Shown here one piece after another: positions 1 to 5,165 of a stretch of DNA of 5,165 bases. Position 1 is the stretch's first letter; each line of letters begins with the position of its first letter. Under the pieces are notes generated by a model. It was not told where the DNA came from. It searched no databases and was given only the letters and a program-made list of their open reading frames with translations. The DNA is from Akkermansia sp. Its GTDB lineage: Bacteria > Verrucomicrobiota > Verrucomicrobiia > Verrucomicrobiales > Akkermansiaceae. The translations under genes and the position numbers were made by a program. The stretch lies in NCBI GenBank assembly GCA_020047775.1, contig JAIFNK010000257.1, positions 1-5,165 of the forward strand, given 5' to 3'.

Positions 1-3000
1 GCGATGTTATTGGCGCTGTCCGCGAGGCTGTTGACATTGAGCACCAGACCAGTCCCACCGTTGAGTATGATGCCGCCCGTGAAGTCGTTTTCGATGGAGT
101 TGAAGTTGAACGTTTTTCCGCCACCACCGCCGACGTCGACCAAGGTAAGCGTCCCGGAACCCGTCAGCTTGCCTGAGGTGGTGTAATTTTGGTTTCCACC
201 GACCGACATGAGGCCTCCGCCCGATCCAACCGAAACCTGACTGGCGGAGGTGATGTTGCCACTGGTGACTGTCAACCGGCCGCCGCCGCTGAGGGAGAGC
301 GGGCCGGCATTGAAAGCGCCCGCAGAGGCTGTCGCGACGGAGAGGATGCCCCCGGTGATGGTGTTGCCGCCGGTGTAGGTGGTCGCTCCGGTCAGGTTCA
401 GCGTGCCGCCGCCAGCCTTGGTGAGGGTGTAGCCGGCGCCGAAGTCCGTGATCGCGCCGCTGACGGCGAGGATGCCGCCGGTGGCCACGGTCCAGGTCTG
501 GCTGGAGGCGAGGCCGACCTTGGCGCTGATGGTGTTGGTGCCGCTGGTCTTCTGGGAGTCGATACCGGTGCCGAGGGTGTTGCCGTTGACTGCGGCGGCT
601 TGGATGGTCAGTGTTTTGGTGCCGCCGATGGTTACGTTGCCTCCTGCGTTGGTGAGCGTCAGGCTGTTGATGTTGAAATCCACATCCAGCACGTTGGTGG
701 TGAGGTTTGTTGCCGCAGGTGCCGTGGTGGGGAAGGTGACGTTGGTCTGGTAATCAGGAGCACCGGCGACAGCGTCATTTGCCCCCAACGAGGCGCGCCA
801 GTTCGCAGTGTCACTCCAGTTGTTGCCGCCCCCCGCCCAGAAACCCGCGTCCTCGAGGGAGGTCACGTTAGTAGCAACGAGTTGAAGGTCATCGCCCGTG
901 TTGGTAAGCGCGTAGGTTTGTCCGAAGGCCGCAGTGGTGGCGAGGGAGAACTTGGCAAAATCCCCTGCAGCCAGTGTGCCAGCGCCGCCAATGAGGGTGT
1001 AGGTGGTGTCCGTGCGCCCCGCTGAACCACCGAGTTGGTTGAGGTTGATCACTGCCGAGCCCGCAGTGGTTACCGTAGTGGCGCCTGCCACGCTGAGCTG
1101 ATCCGAGGTACCAGTGGTATTGCCGAGGTCGAAGGTGAGGTTGTTCGCTCCCGCCGCGCCGGTGATGTTCAGCGTGCTGCCAAGGGTGAGGCTGCCGACC
1201 GAGCCATCGGCGAGATTGATGCCACCGGTGGAGCTCACCGTCACGGCACCGCCGAGGCTACCGCCGTTACCGCCGAGGGCGCCGGCGGATACCGCCACGG
1301 CACCGTTGGCCGCGCTAGAATCACCAGTGAAGCGTAGGAGACCGCCAGTGACGCTGGTAGCTCCAGTGTAAGTGTTGGTGCCTTCCAGAGTCCAGGTGCT
1401 CGTGCTGGATTTGGTGACGTTCACAGGACGAAGCGATGTGCCTACATCCGACGCATTCGAGATGGCGCCCGTGATCCGGTTGTCAGACGAGGTGCCAGCG
1501 AGCACGAGAAATGGAATGACGCCATTCACAGCATTCCCTGTCGCCATCGTGACGGTGCCGAGAGTGACATTGGCACTGGTGGGGTAGAAATTGGTGTTGT
1601 TGGTGTTGCCAGCAGTATGCCCGGCGCCATTAAACATGACCACGTTATTGATTTGCAGGCGGTATCCATTGACGCCCTGAATGTTAATATTGCCAACTTG
1701 GGGTGTACCGTTCGCCACGGTATTCCAGTTCATGGTGCCAATGCTAAGGGTACTGCCGGTGGTCGTGCCGCTGCTGGTGCCGCCGTTGGCTGTATTGTTG
1801 TTACCAACAAAAAAAGTATTGGTATTGACGGCGGTATTGTTGCTTTGGATTCTGTATGTGCCCCCAAAGGTGGCGGTGCCGCCGTTCACGTTGCCAGTGT
1901 CATCCAGAAACTTGACGACACTGCTCATGGAACTGGCACTCGTGTTCATGAATAAACTCGTGTTTGCCGAAGCCGACTGACTGCCCGCAAAGGTAAGCTG
2001 CGCGTTAATCCCGGTAAAATTTGTGTTTCCAGAGTAAGTATTGGTGCCAGAAAGCGTGAGCGCGCCTCCTCCAGCGATGGTGAGTCCGCCGGTCTGGCTC
2101 ATGTTGCCGGAGATGTTCCAGGTGCCGGTGCCGATTTTGGCGACGGTGATGGTCGATCCCGCGCCGTTGGCGATGTTTGTGCTCCAGGTGTTGGCACCGG
2201 TGTTGCTGCCGCCGAGGGTGAAGGTTTTGGCACCGACCCCGGTGATCAGCAGGTTGGAGTTGACGGTGAGCGTATTGGCGGCAAGGGCGGAGTTGTTGCT
2301 GAGTCCCGCGCCAGTGGTGGTGCCCAACAGCTCGAACACGCGATTGTCGAGAGTGACTGGAGCGGAACCGGTGAGAGTGAAGGTGCCCGAGCCCATGCTG
2401 ATCTTGCCGGCACCGGCACTGTCCACAAGACTGCCCACGTTGAACCCGCCGATGGTCGCCCCGCCTGCAGGATTGAGATACTGTCCGGTGAAGGTGTTGG
2501 CGGTATTCGTGAAATTCAAGGTAACGCCACTGGCGGATGAGCCGTTGGCCGTCACTACGGTGTTGTTCCCGCCAGCGAGCACGCCCGAGGTGGTGAAGGC
2601 AAAGGCATTGGATGGCGCCTCAAAAGTCGCGGTGACACCCGAATTGAGAGTGATCGCAGAGGTAATGCTGGAAGGGTTTGTATTGCGAAAAATCTCAAAC
2701 TTTGTGTTGGCCGTGAAGACAACGTTGTTGTTATTGAGAGTCAGGGCGTTTTCATTCCACTTGATGAGGCCGCCGCCGAGGCTGATGCCACCGGTGAAGC
2801 TGTTGGCGGTATTGCCAACAATCCAAGTTCCGGCCCCGGATTTGACTAAGGCGAGCTTGCCACTGCCAGAGCCATTGCTGATCACACCGTTGAGCGCGTT
2901 GTTCCCCGTGTTCGCGCCTCCGAGCGTGAGCGTGGTGACATTCGCGCCGGTGGAAACACCGGTGACGCCGCCGCTGATGGCCAAGAGCCGCGTGTTGGTA

Positions 3001-3428
3001 GTGGATCCTGCCGTGAAAGCCGCAGTGCCACCATCGCCCTGAAGGGCAATCGCAGTGCTGATGGTGTCGGTATGGCCGGAGCCTGCACCACTGGTCTGGA
3101 TGGTTCCGCCATTGGTCAGCAGGAGATTCCCGCCGCTAAGGTTGTAGGCGGAGGAGTTGCCGGCAAAATTGATCCCAAAAATGTTGCGGTTGGTGTCAAC
3201 CGTGATCGCGCGGGCCGCAGTGATGATCGTGCCGAATGTCGCAACGTCAGTGCTGGTGGTTCCGGAGGTCGCGCCGGGGGCGGACCCGATGAGCCAGTTG
3301 ATGTCGTCAACCCAGTTGCCGTCGGTATTCACGTTCCATGTGGTGCTGGCGGCGTGGGCGTAGGAGATGGCGAGCAGCGAGCTGGAGGCGACGAGGAGGA
3401 AGGAGCGGAGGCGGGCGGTGGATTTCAT
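1..3428 (-). CDS. Exported autotransporter-associated beta-strand repeat (PATR) protein, 3' end outside window
   Basis: The reading frame was checked codon by codon from ATG at 3428 to the left edge: 1142 codons with no stop and no cysteine codon. The ATG is the first start after an in-frame TAA at 3468-3470. No clear Shine-Dalgarno precedes it. Residues 1-26 are a signal peptide. The rest is rich in Gly, Thr, Ser, Asn and Ala. A tryptophan-rich head (W31, W39, W45) is followed by PATR-like units near residues 193-225, 428-475, 671-700, 1000-1033 and 1087-1122, with the pattern K-x-G-x-GT(W/L)-x-hydrophobic-x-G-x-(N/T)TYTG. A second head begins near 860. Such repeats are known from exported proteins predicted to form beta-helices; in Verrucomicrobiota they often end in a PEP-CTERM sorting signal or an autotransporter barrel, which cannot be seen here. 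A surface or secreted protein is likely; adhesion or polysaccharide binding would be a guess. It is divergent from the regulator at 3562. Confidence 0.9.
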   Translation of the reverse strand, partial: MKSTARLRSFLLVASSSLLAISYAHAASTTWNVNTDGNWVDDINWLIGSAPGATSGTTSTDVATFGTIITAARAITVDTNRNIFGINFAGNSSAYNLSGGNLLLTNGGTIQTSGAGSGHTDTISTAIALQGDGGTAAFTAGSTTNTRLLAISGGVTGVSTGANVTTLTLGGANTGNNALNGVISNGSGSGKLALVKSGAGTWIVGNTANSFTGGISLGGGLIKWNENALTLNNNNVVFTANTKFEIFRNTNPSSITSAITLNSGVTATFEAPSNAFAFTTSGVLAGGNNTVVTANGSSASGVTLNFTNTANTFTGQYLNPAGGATIGGFNVGSLVDSAGAGKISMGSGTFTLTGSAPVTLDNRVFELLGTTTGAGLSNNSALAANTLTVNSNLLITGVGAKTFTLGGSNTGANTWSTNIANGAGSTITVAKIGTGTWNISGNMSQTGGLTIAGGGALTLSGTNTYSGNTNFTGINAQLTFAGSQSASANTSLFMNTSASSMSSVVKFLDDTGNVNGGTATFGGTYRIQSNNTAVNTNTFFVGNNNTANGGTSSGTTTGSTLSIGTMNWNTVANGTPQVGNINIQGVNGYRLQINNVVMFNGAGHTAGNTNNTNFYPTSANVTLGTVTMATGNAVNGVIPFLVLAGTSSDNRITGAISNASDVGTSLRPVNVTKSSTSTWTLEGTNTYTGATSVTGGLLRFTGDSSAANGAVAVSAGALGGNGGSLGGAVTVSSTGGINLADGSVGSLTLGSTLNITGAAGANNLTFDLGNTTGTSDQLSVAGATTVTTAGSAVINLNQLGGSAGRTDTTYTLIGGAGTLAAGDFAKFSLATTAAFGQTYALTNTGDDLQLVATNVTSLEDAGFWAGGGNNWSDTANWRASLGANDAVAGAPDYQTNVTFPTTAPAATNLTTNVLDVDFNINSLTLTNAGGNVTIGGTKTLTIQAAAVNGNTLGTGIDSQKTSGTNTISAKVGLASSQTWTVATGGILAVSGAITDFGAGYTLTKAGGGTLNLTGATTYTGGNTITGGILSVATASAGAFNAGPLSLSGGGRLTVTSGNITSASQVSVGSGGGLMSVGGNQNYTTSGKLTGSGTLTLVDVGGGGGKTFNFNSIENDFTGGIILNGGTGLVLNVNSLADSANNI
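63..170 (-). repeat. PATR-like beta-strand repeat 5 (residues about 1087-1122)
   Basis: The segment reads LTGSGTLTLVDVGGGGGK, then ENDFTGGIILNGG. It keeps the GSGTLTL start and the FTGGxxLxGG end, but the middle carries a poly-glycine run in place of the usual Gly-Asn-Thr-Tyr turn. The frame stays open beyond it to the window edge. Confidence 0.65.
330..431 (-). repeat. PATR-like beta-strand repeat 4 (residues about 1000-1033)
   Basis: The segment reads YTLTKAGGGTLNLTG, then ATTYTGGNTITGGIL, a near-consensus PATR unit with leucine after GT (L1009-type position) where repeats 1-3 carry tryptophan. It belongs to the second module. Confidence 0.8.
780..869 (-). repeat. Second tryptophan-rich head module (residues about 854-883)
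   Basis: The segment FWAGGGNNWSDTANW (W864, W871, W877) repeats the layout of the mature N-terminus, TTWNVNTDGNWVDDINW (W31, W39, W45): W, then an NW pair spaced by about six residues. It follows a segment that looks like a module end, so the protein appears to be built of at least two consecutive head-plus-PATR modules. The relation is seen by eye, not by alignment score. Confidence 0.65.
1329..1418 (-). repeat. PATR-like beta-strand repeat 3 (residues about 671-700)
   Basis: The segment reads TKSSTSTW (W679), then TLEGTNTYTGATSVTGGLL, the best match in this protein to the NTYTGxTxxxxGxL core. It is followed by a Gly/Ala-rich stretch (about 702-760) and a segment with TSDQLSVAGA (about 774-783), a type of region often seen toward the end of PATR blocks. 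Confidence 0.8.
2004..2147 (-). repeat. PATR-like beta-strand repeat 2 (residues about 428-475)
   Basis: The segment reads AKIGTGTW (W437), then NISGNMSQTGGLTIAGG, and runs directly into a second classic core, LTLSGTNTYSGNTNF (N463 starts NTYSGN). Two half-repeats are therefore fused. It is preceded by TLGGSNTGANTW from residue 404, parallel to repeat 1. Confidence 0.75.
2754..2852 (-). repeat. PATR-like beta-strand repeat 1 (residues about 193-225)
   Basis: The segment reads VKSGAGTW (W202), then NTANSFTGGISLGGGLI, which matches the autotransporter-associated beta-strand pattern GxGTLxLxGxNTYTGxTxxxxGxL. Tryptophan stands where leucine is usual after GT. The segment before it (TLGGANTGNN, from about residue 167) resembles the segment before repeat 2. 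Confidence 0.7.
3351..3428 (-). other. Sec-type signal peptide of the PATR protein
   Basis: Residues 1-26 show a basic n-region (K2, R6, R8), a hydrophobic core at about residues 10-21 (FLLVASSSLLAI) and an A-H-A motif at residues 24-26 just before A27, which fits a signal peptidase I site. The mature protein would begin A-S-T-T-W. There is no lipobox cysteine, so it is not a lipoprotein signal. Confidence 0.85.
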
Positions 3429-3561
3429 CGTGGGATGGAGTGATTGGAGGATGGAAGAAACGATGTTTTACAGAATCATTGAAATCCTTTTCTTCCCCAG
3501 CTGAGGCGCCAAGCTTTTTTTACTCGCCCACCTGCCTCTTTTGGGGCAGGTTTTACCAATC
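3429..3561. promoter_or_regulatory. Divergent intergenic control region between the PATR gene and the regulator
   Basis: These 133 bp separate two start codons that point away from each other, so promoters for both genes must lie here or inside the genes. The region is locally AT-richer than its flanks and has a 7-T run at 3515-3521. I cannot assign -35/-10 boxes with confidence. CCAATCA occurs just before or at each start, read in each gene's own direction (minus-strand copy at 3441-3447, plus-strand copy at 3556-3562). That could be a paired half-site or chance. Confidence 0.5.
3530..3551 (+). promoter_or_regulatory. Terminator-like hairpin overlapping the regulator's ribosome-binding region
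   Basis: ACCTGCC at 3530-3536 pairs perfectly with GGCAGGT at 3545-3551 across the 8-base loop TCTTTTGG, and the right arm runs into TTTT (3551-3554). The right arm holds the only purine-rich stretch (GGGGCAGG) upstream of ATG 3562, 11 bases away. If transcribed, the hairpin could end transcription early or mask the ribosome-binding site. If transcription starts downstream of it, the element has no such role. Confidence 0.4.
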
Positions 3562-4638
3562 ATGGCGCGGTTGGGTGTATTTTCGATAACCGAGCAGGTG
3601 GCGGCGCACCTGCGGGGCGAGCTCCAGCGCGAGCTCCAGCGCGGGCGCTGGAGCGGGATGATGCCGGGCCGGGACCAGCTGGCGGAGGACTTGGAAGTGA
3701 GTCGCAAAACGGTGGAACTGGCGCTGAAGCGGCTCGAAGAGGAGGGCCTGCTGGTGGCACAGGGAGCGGGCCGGCGGCGGCAGATCACGGCGCGGGCGGG
3801 GCTTGCCCCGCAGTTGCTGCGGGTGGCCATCTTGGCGTATGAACAAAGCGACCTGAAGCTGGACTACGTTCTGGATCTCCAACACCGGTTGATGGAAGCG
3901 GGGCATTCCGTCAGGTTGGCGTCGAAGTCCCTGGTCGATCTCAACCTGGATGCGAAGCGGGTGGCGCGGCTGGTGAAGGAGACGGAGGCGGATGCCTGGG
4001 TGGTGCTAGCCGGCTCGCGGGAGGTGCTGGAGTCGTTTGTGGGGCAAGGGGTCCCGGTGTTCGCGCTGTTCGGGCGTCGGCGCGAGCTGGCAATCGCGGG
4101 CGCGGGACCGGACAAGGCCCGGGTGTTCGGTGACGTGGCGCGCCGTTTGGTGGGGCTCGGCCACCGCCGGATTGCGCTGTTGGCGATGACCGCACGACGG
4201 CTGCCGGAGCCGGGCCTGCCGGAGCGGATGTTTCTCCAGGAGCTCGCGCGCCACGGCATTCCGATCAGCCCATACAATTTACCGGATTGGGAGGAGAGCC
4301 CGGAGGGGCTGCAACGGTTGCTCGATTCGCTCTTCAAGATGACCCCGCCCACGGCGTTGCTCATCGACGAGGCAGTTCTATTCCACGCGGTAAGGCATCA
4401 CCTTGCCCAGCGTGGCATCAAGGTTCCGGATGCGGTCTCGCTGGTGTGCACGGATCCGGACCGGACCTTCACGTGGTGCCGGCCGTCGATCGCGCACATC
4501 CACTGGGACAGCGGACCGGTGGTGCGGCGGGTCGTGGGTTGGGCGAAGAATGTGGCGAACGGCAGGAAGGACCAGCGGCAGACGCTGACCCCGGCGGAGT
4601 TTGTGGAGGGCGGGACGATGGGGGTGGCGGCGAGGTGA
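3562..4638 (+). CDS. GntR-type winged-helix regulator with LacI-like substrate-binding domain
   Basis: This 358-residue protein is a predicted cytoplasmic, ligand-responsive transcription factor. Residues about 8-76 form a GntR-type winged helix: SITEQVAAHLR (helix 1), a GRW turn at 28-30, PGRDQLAEDLEVSRKTVELALKRLEEEG as the helix-turn-helix, and a basic wing (GAGRRRQITAR). Residues about 86-350 resemble the type 1 periplasmic-binding fold of LacI proteins: LRVAILAY at the first strand, DAWVVLAGS, the hinge-like LGHRRIALLA (199-208), PPTALLIDE and VPDAVSLVCTD. TTG at 3541 could extend it by seven residues, but ATG 3562 (MARLGVFSITEQV) begins where family members usually begin. The family pairs GntR DNA binding with LacI-type sensing and is frequent, from memory, in Verrucomicrobiota. 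The ligand is unknown; a sugar is plausible. The divergent surface-protein gene is a likely target. A 4-residue duplication sits in helix 1. Confidence 0.88.
   Translation: MARLGVFSITEQVAAHLRGELQRELQRGRWSGMMPGRDQLAEDLEVSRKTVELALKRLEEEGLLVAQGAGRRRQITARAGLAPQLLRVAILAYEQSDLKLDYVLDLQHRLMEAGHSVRLASKSLVDLNLDAKRVARLVKETEADAWVVLAGSREVLESFVGQGVPVFALFGRRRELAIAGAGPDKARVFGDVARRLVGLGHRRIALLAMTARRLPEPGLPERMFLQELARHGIPISPYNLPDWEESPEGLQRLLDSLFKMTPPTALLIDEAVLFHAVRHHLAQRGIKVPDAVSLVCTDPDRTFTWCRPSIAHIHWDSGPVVRRVVGWAKNVANGRKDQRQTLTPAEFVEGGTMGVAAR
3617..3640 (+). repeat. 12-bp perfect tandem duplication in the regulator's DNA-binding domain
   Basis: GCGAGCTCCAGC occurs twice back to back (3617-3628, 3629-3640) and encodes ELQR-ELQR (residues 20-27). 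GCGCTGGAGC at 3645-3654 is the exact complement of GCTCCAGCGC in both copies (3621-3630 and 3633-3642), so either copy can form a hairpin with it. Such a layout favours replication slippage. The duplication is in frame and lengthens the end of helix 1 before the GRW turn by four residues. Confidence 0.85.
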
Positions 4639-4677
4639 AGCTCGGAAGGCGGATGATCTTAACCTAGAAGAAGAATT

Positions 4678-4800
4678 GGAACCGCGAATGGACGGATGAA
4701 CACGGATTCTCAAGAGGCTGCATGGATCGGACGAATCGTCGGGCAGATGAGGGGATAAATCGCGGCGAATTCCTGATGATCCGTGTTCATCAGTGGTTCT
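4678..4800. repeat. Intergenic repeat A: GATGAACACGGAT inverted pair
   Basis: GATGAACACGGAT at 4695-4707 is repeated in exact inverse at 4779-4791. The outer ends also mirror each other: GGAACC at 4678-4683 and GGTTC at 4795-4799. The left half reads GGAACCGCGAATGGACG before the core. The pattern of GAACC, GAATGGACG and GATGAACACGGAT is one I recognise as a dispersed noncoding repeat in many Verrucomicrobiota and related genomes. The 71-bp spacer between the cores has no clear structure. It lies 39 bp after the regulator stop codon. Confidence 0.7.
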
Positions 4801-4863
4801 ATTTTCCCATCTAGCACCAGAACCCGGTGGTCGGTTGTGGAAATGCAAGAAACTTCAAAAATT

Positions 4864-4937
4864 CACCGCCAAGACGCCAAGACGCCAAGAAAAGTGCAGC
4901 GATCCCGACATCCAATCTACCTTGGCGTCTTGGCGGT
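4864..4937. repeat. Intergenic repeat B: CGCCAAGA tandem units with inverted partner
   Basis: CGCCAAGA is repeated three times without error at 4867-4890. The right side (4921-4937, CTTGGCGTCTTGGCGGT) is the exact inverse of 4865-4881, giving a 17-bp stem with a 39-base loop. Because the left arm has three units and the right arm two, pairing can also slip by 8 bases. This is a widely dispersed repeat that is often mistranslated as short spurious proteins containing AKTPRRQE. It may act as a transcript-end structure, but this is not shown. Confidence 0.8.
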
Positions 4938-4964
4938 TAAAAAATCCAAGTTACTCGGGAGGCC

Positions 4965-5010
4965 TAACCACTGAGATGGAAGATTTTATCCACCGAGTCC
5001 ACAGAGTGGG
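4965..5010. repeat. Intergenic repeat C: CCACTGAG / CCACCGAGTCCACAGAGTGG segment
   Basis: AACCACTGAG (4967-4976) is followed by CCACCGAGTCCACAGAGTGG (4990-5009). It resembles degenerate forms of the dispersed ACCACAGAG-type repeats found between genes in the same bacterial groups. The internal CCAC...GTGG ends give weak inverted symmetry. It is more degraded than repeats A and B. Confidence 0.45.
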
Positions 5011-5091
5011 CGCTTACTCGTTCAGCATATTATTCACGTGTTCAACAAGAAAACTTCGAAACTCAATCTCTTCATAGGGCGTTTGCACAGC

Positions 5092-5122
5092 AAGGCCATG
5101 AAAGCCTAGCTTTCATGGCTTT
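5092..5122 (+). terminator. Strong stem-loop with short T tract, possible intrinsic terminator
   Basis: GCCATGAAAGC (5095-5105) pairs perfectly with GCTTTCATGGC (5109-5119) across the 3-base loop CTA, and one G-T wobble plus two A-T pairs extend the stem to 14 bp. The right arm runs into TTTT (5120-5123) on the plus strand, which is the orientation for a plus-strand terminator. The stem is only moderately GC-rich, the T tract is short and no plus-strand gene ends close by, so an unrelated palindrome is possible. I see no gene in the rest of 5011-5165. Confidence 0.35.
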
Positions 5123-5165
5123 TAGGATTCGCGCTAGACTTTCACTCTAAAACAGCCAGGTTAGG

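Noticed and set aside
189..1025. Plus-strand open frame of 278 codons, Gly/Ala/Arg-rich
   Set aside because: It is another antisense shadow of the PATR gene, which is open through the whole region with a signal peptide and recognisable repeats.
2041..3042. Long plus-strand open frame (333 codons) rich in Pro, Val and Leu
   Set aside because: It lies fully antisense to the PATR gene. Its composition is the mirror of the Gly/Thr/Asn-rich codons of that gene, and it has no recognisable domain.
3498..3521. Second terminator-like element before the 7-T run (AGCTGAGGCGCCAAGCT then TTTTTTT)
   Set aside because: Only four outer base pairs plus one or two inner ones can form, with mismatches between, so the stem is too weak to call.
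3541..3561. TTG at 3541 as the start of the regulator
   Set aside because: It would add seven residues encoded by the hairpin region and it lacks an upstream ribosome-binding site. ATG 3562 fits the usual start of the winged helix better.
3864..4364. Minus-strand open frame of 166 codons inside the regulator
   Set aside because: It is a shadow of the GC-rich regulator gene. It is Ser/Arg/Pro-rich without domain features, while the plus-strand frame has clear GntR and LacI-like motifs.
4864..4937. CRISPR array suggested by the CGCCAAGA tandem copies
   Set aside because: The units are 8 bases long and directly adjacent, with no spacers. The structure is a tandem and inverted repeat, not a CRISPR array.
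4793..5077. Plus-strand frame of 94 codons containing AKTPRRQE
   Set aside because: It is the translation of the CGCCAAGA repeat and its neighbours, a known type of spurious gene call, with no plausible start signal.

Overview
The window looks like accessory DNA from a GC-rich member of the Verrucomicrobiota, perhaps near Opitutales or Verrucomicrobiales. I infer this from three signs: a very long Gly/Thr/Ser/Asn-rich exported protein with autotransporter-associated beta-strand repeats, a GntR/LacI hybrid regulator of a type common in that phylum, and a downstream cluster of short intergenic repeats (CGCCAAGA tandem units and GATGAACACGGAT-type units) that I associate with the same group. There was no database search, so the phylum is a recollection-based inference.

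Layout. Positions 1-3428 are one uninterrupted minus-strand reading frame of 1142 codons. It starts at 3428 and runs off the left edge, so the C-terminus is missing. It encodes a signal peptide followed by low-complexity beta-strand repeat modules, and I found no in-frame stop and no cysteine. Positions 3429-3561 are a 133-bp divergent intergenic region containing a terminator-like hairpin that overlaps the likely ribosome-binding region of the next gene. Positions 3562-4638 on the plus strand encode a complete 358-residue regulator with an N-terminal GntR-type winged helix and a C-terminal LacI/periplasmic-binding-protein-like sensor. Positions 4639-5165 hold no convincing gene. They contain three different repeat families in a row (4678-4800, 4864-4937, 4965-5010) and a strong 14-bp stem-loop (5092-5122).

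How the parts may work together. The regulator and the surface protein are transcribed away from a shared control region, so the regulator is the obvious candidate to control both itself and the surface protein in response to a small ligand, possibly a sugar. This is inference from arrangement and family only. The most specific observations are a 12-bp in-frame tandem duplication inside the regulator's DNA-binding domain and an internal restart of the head module in the surface protein. I do not see evidence for a wholly new system.
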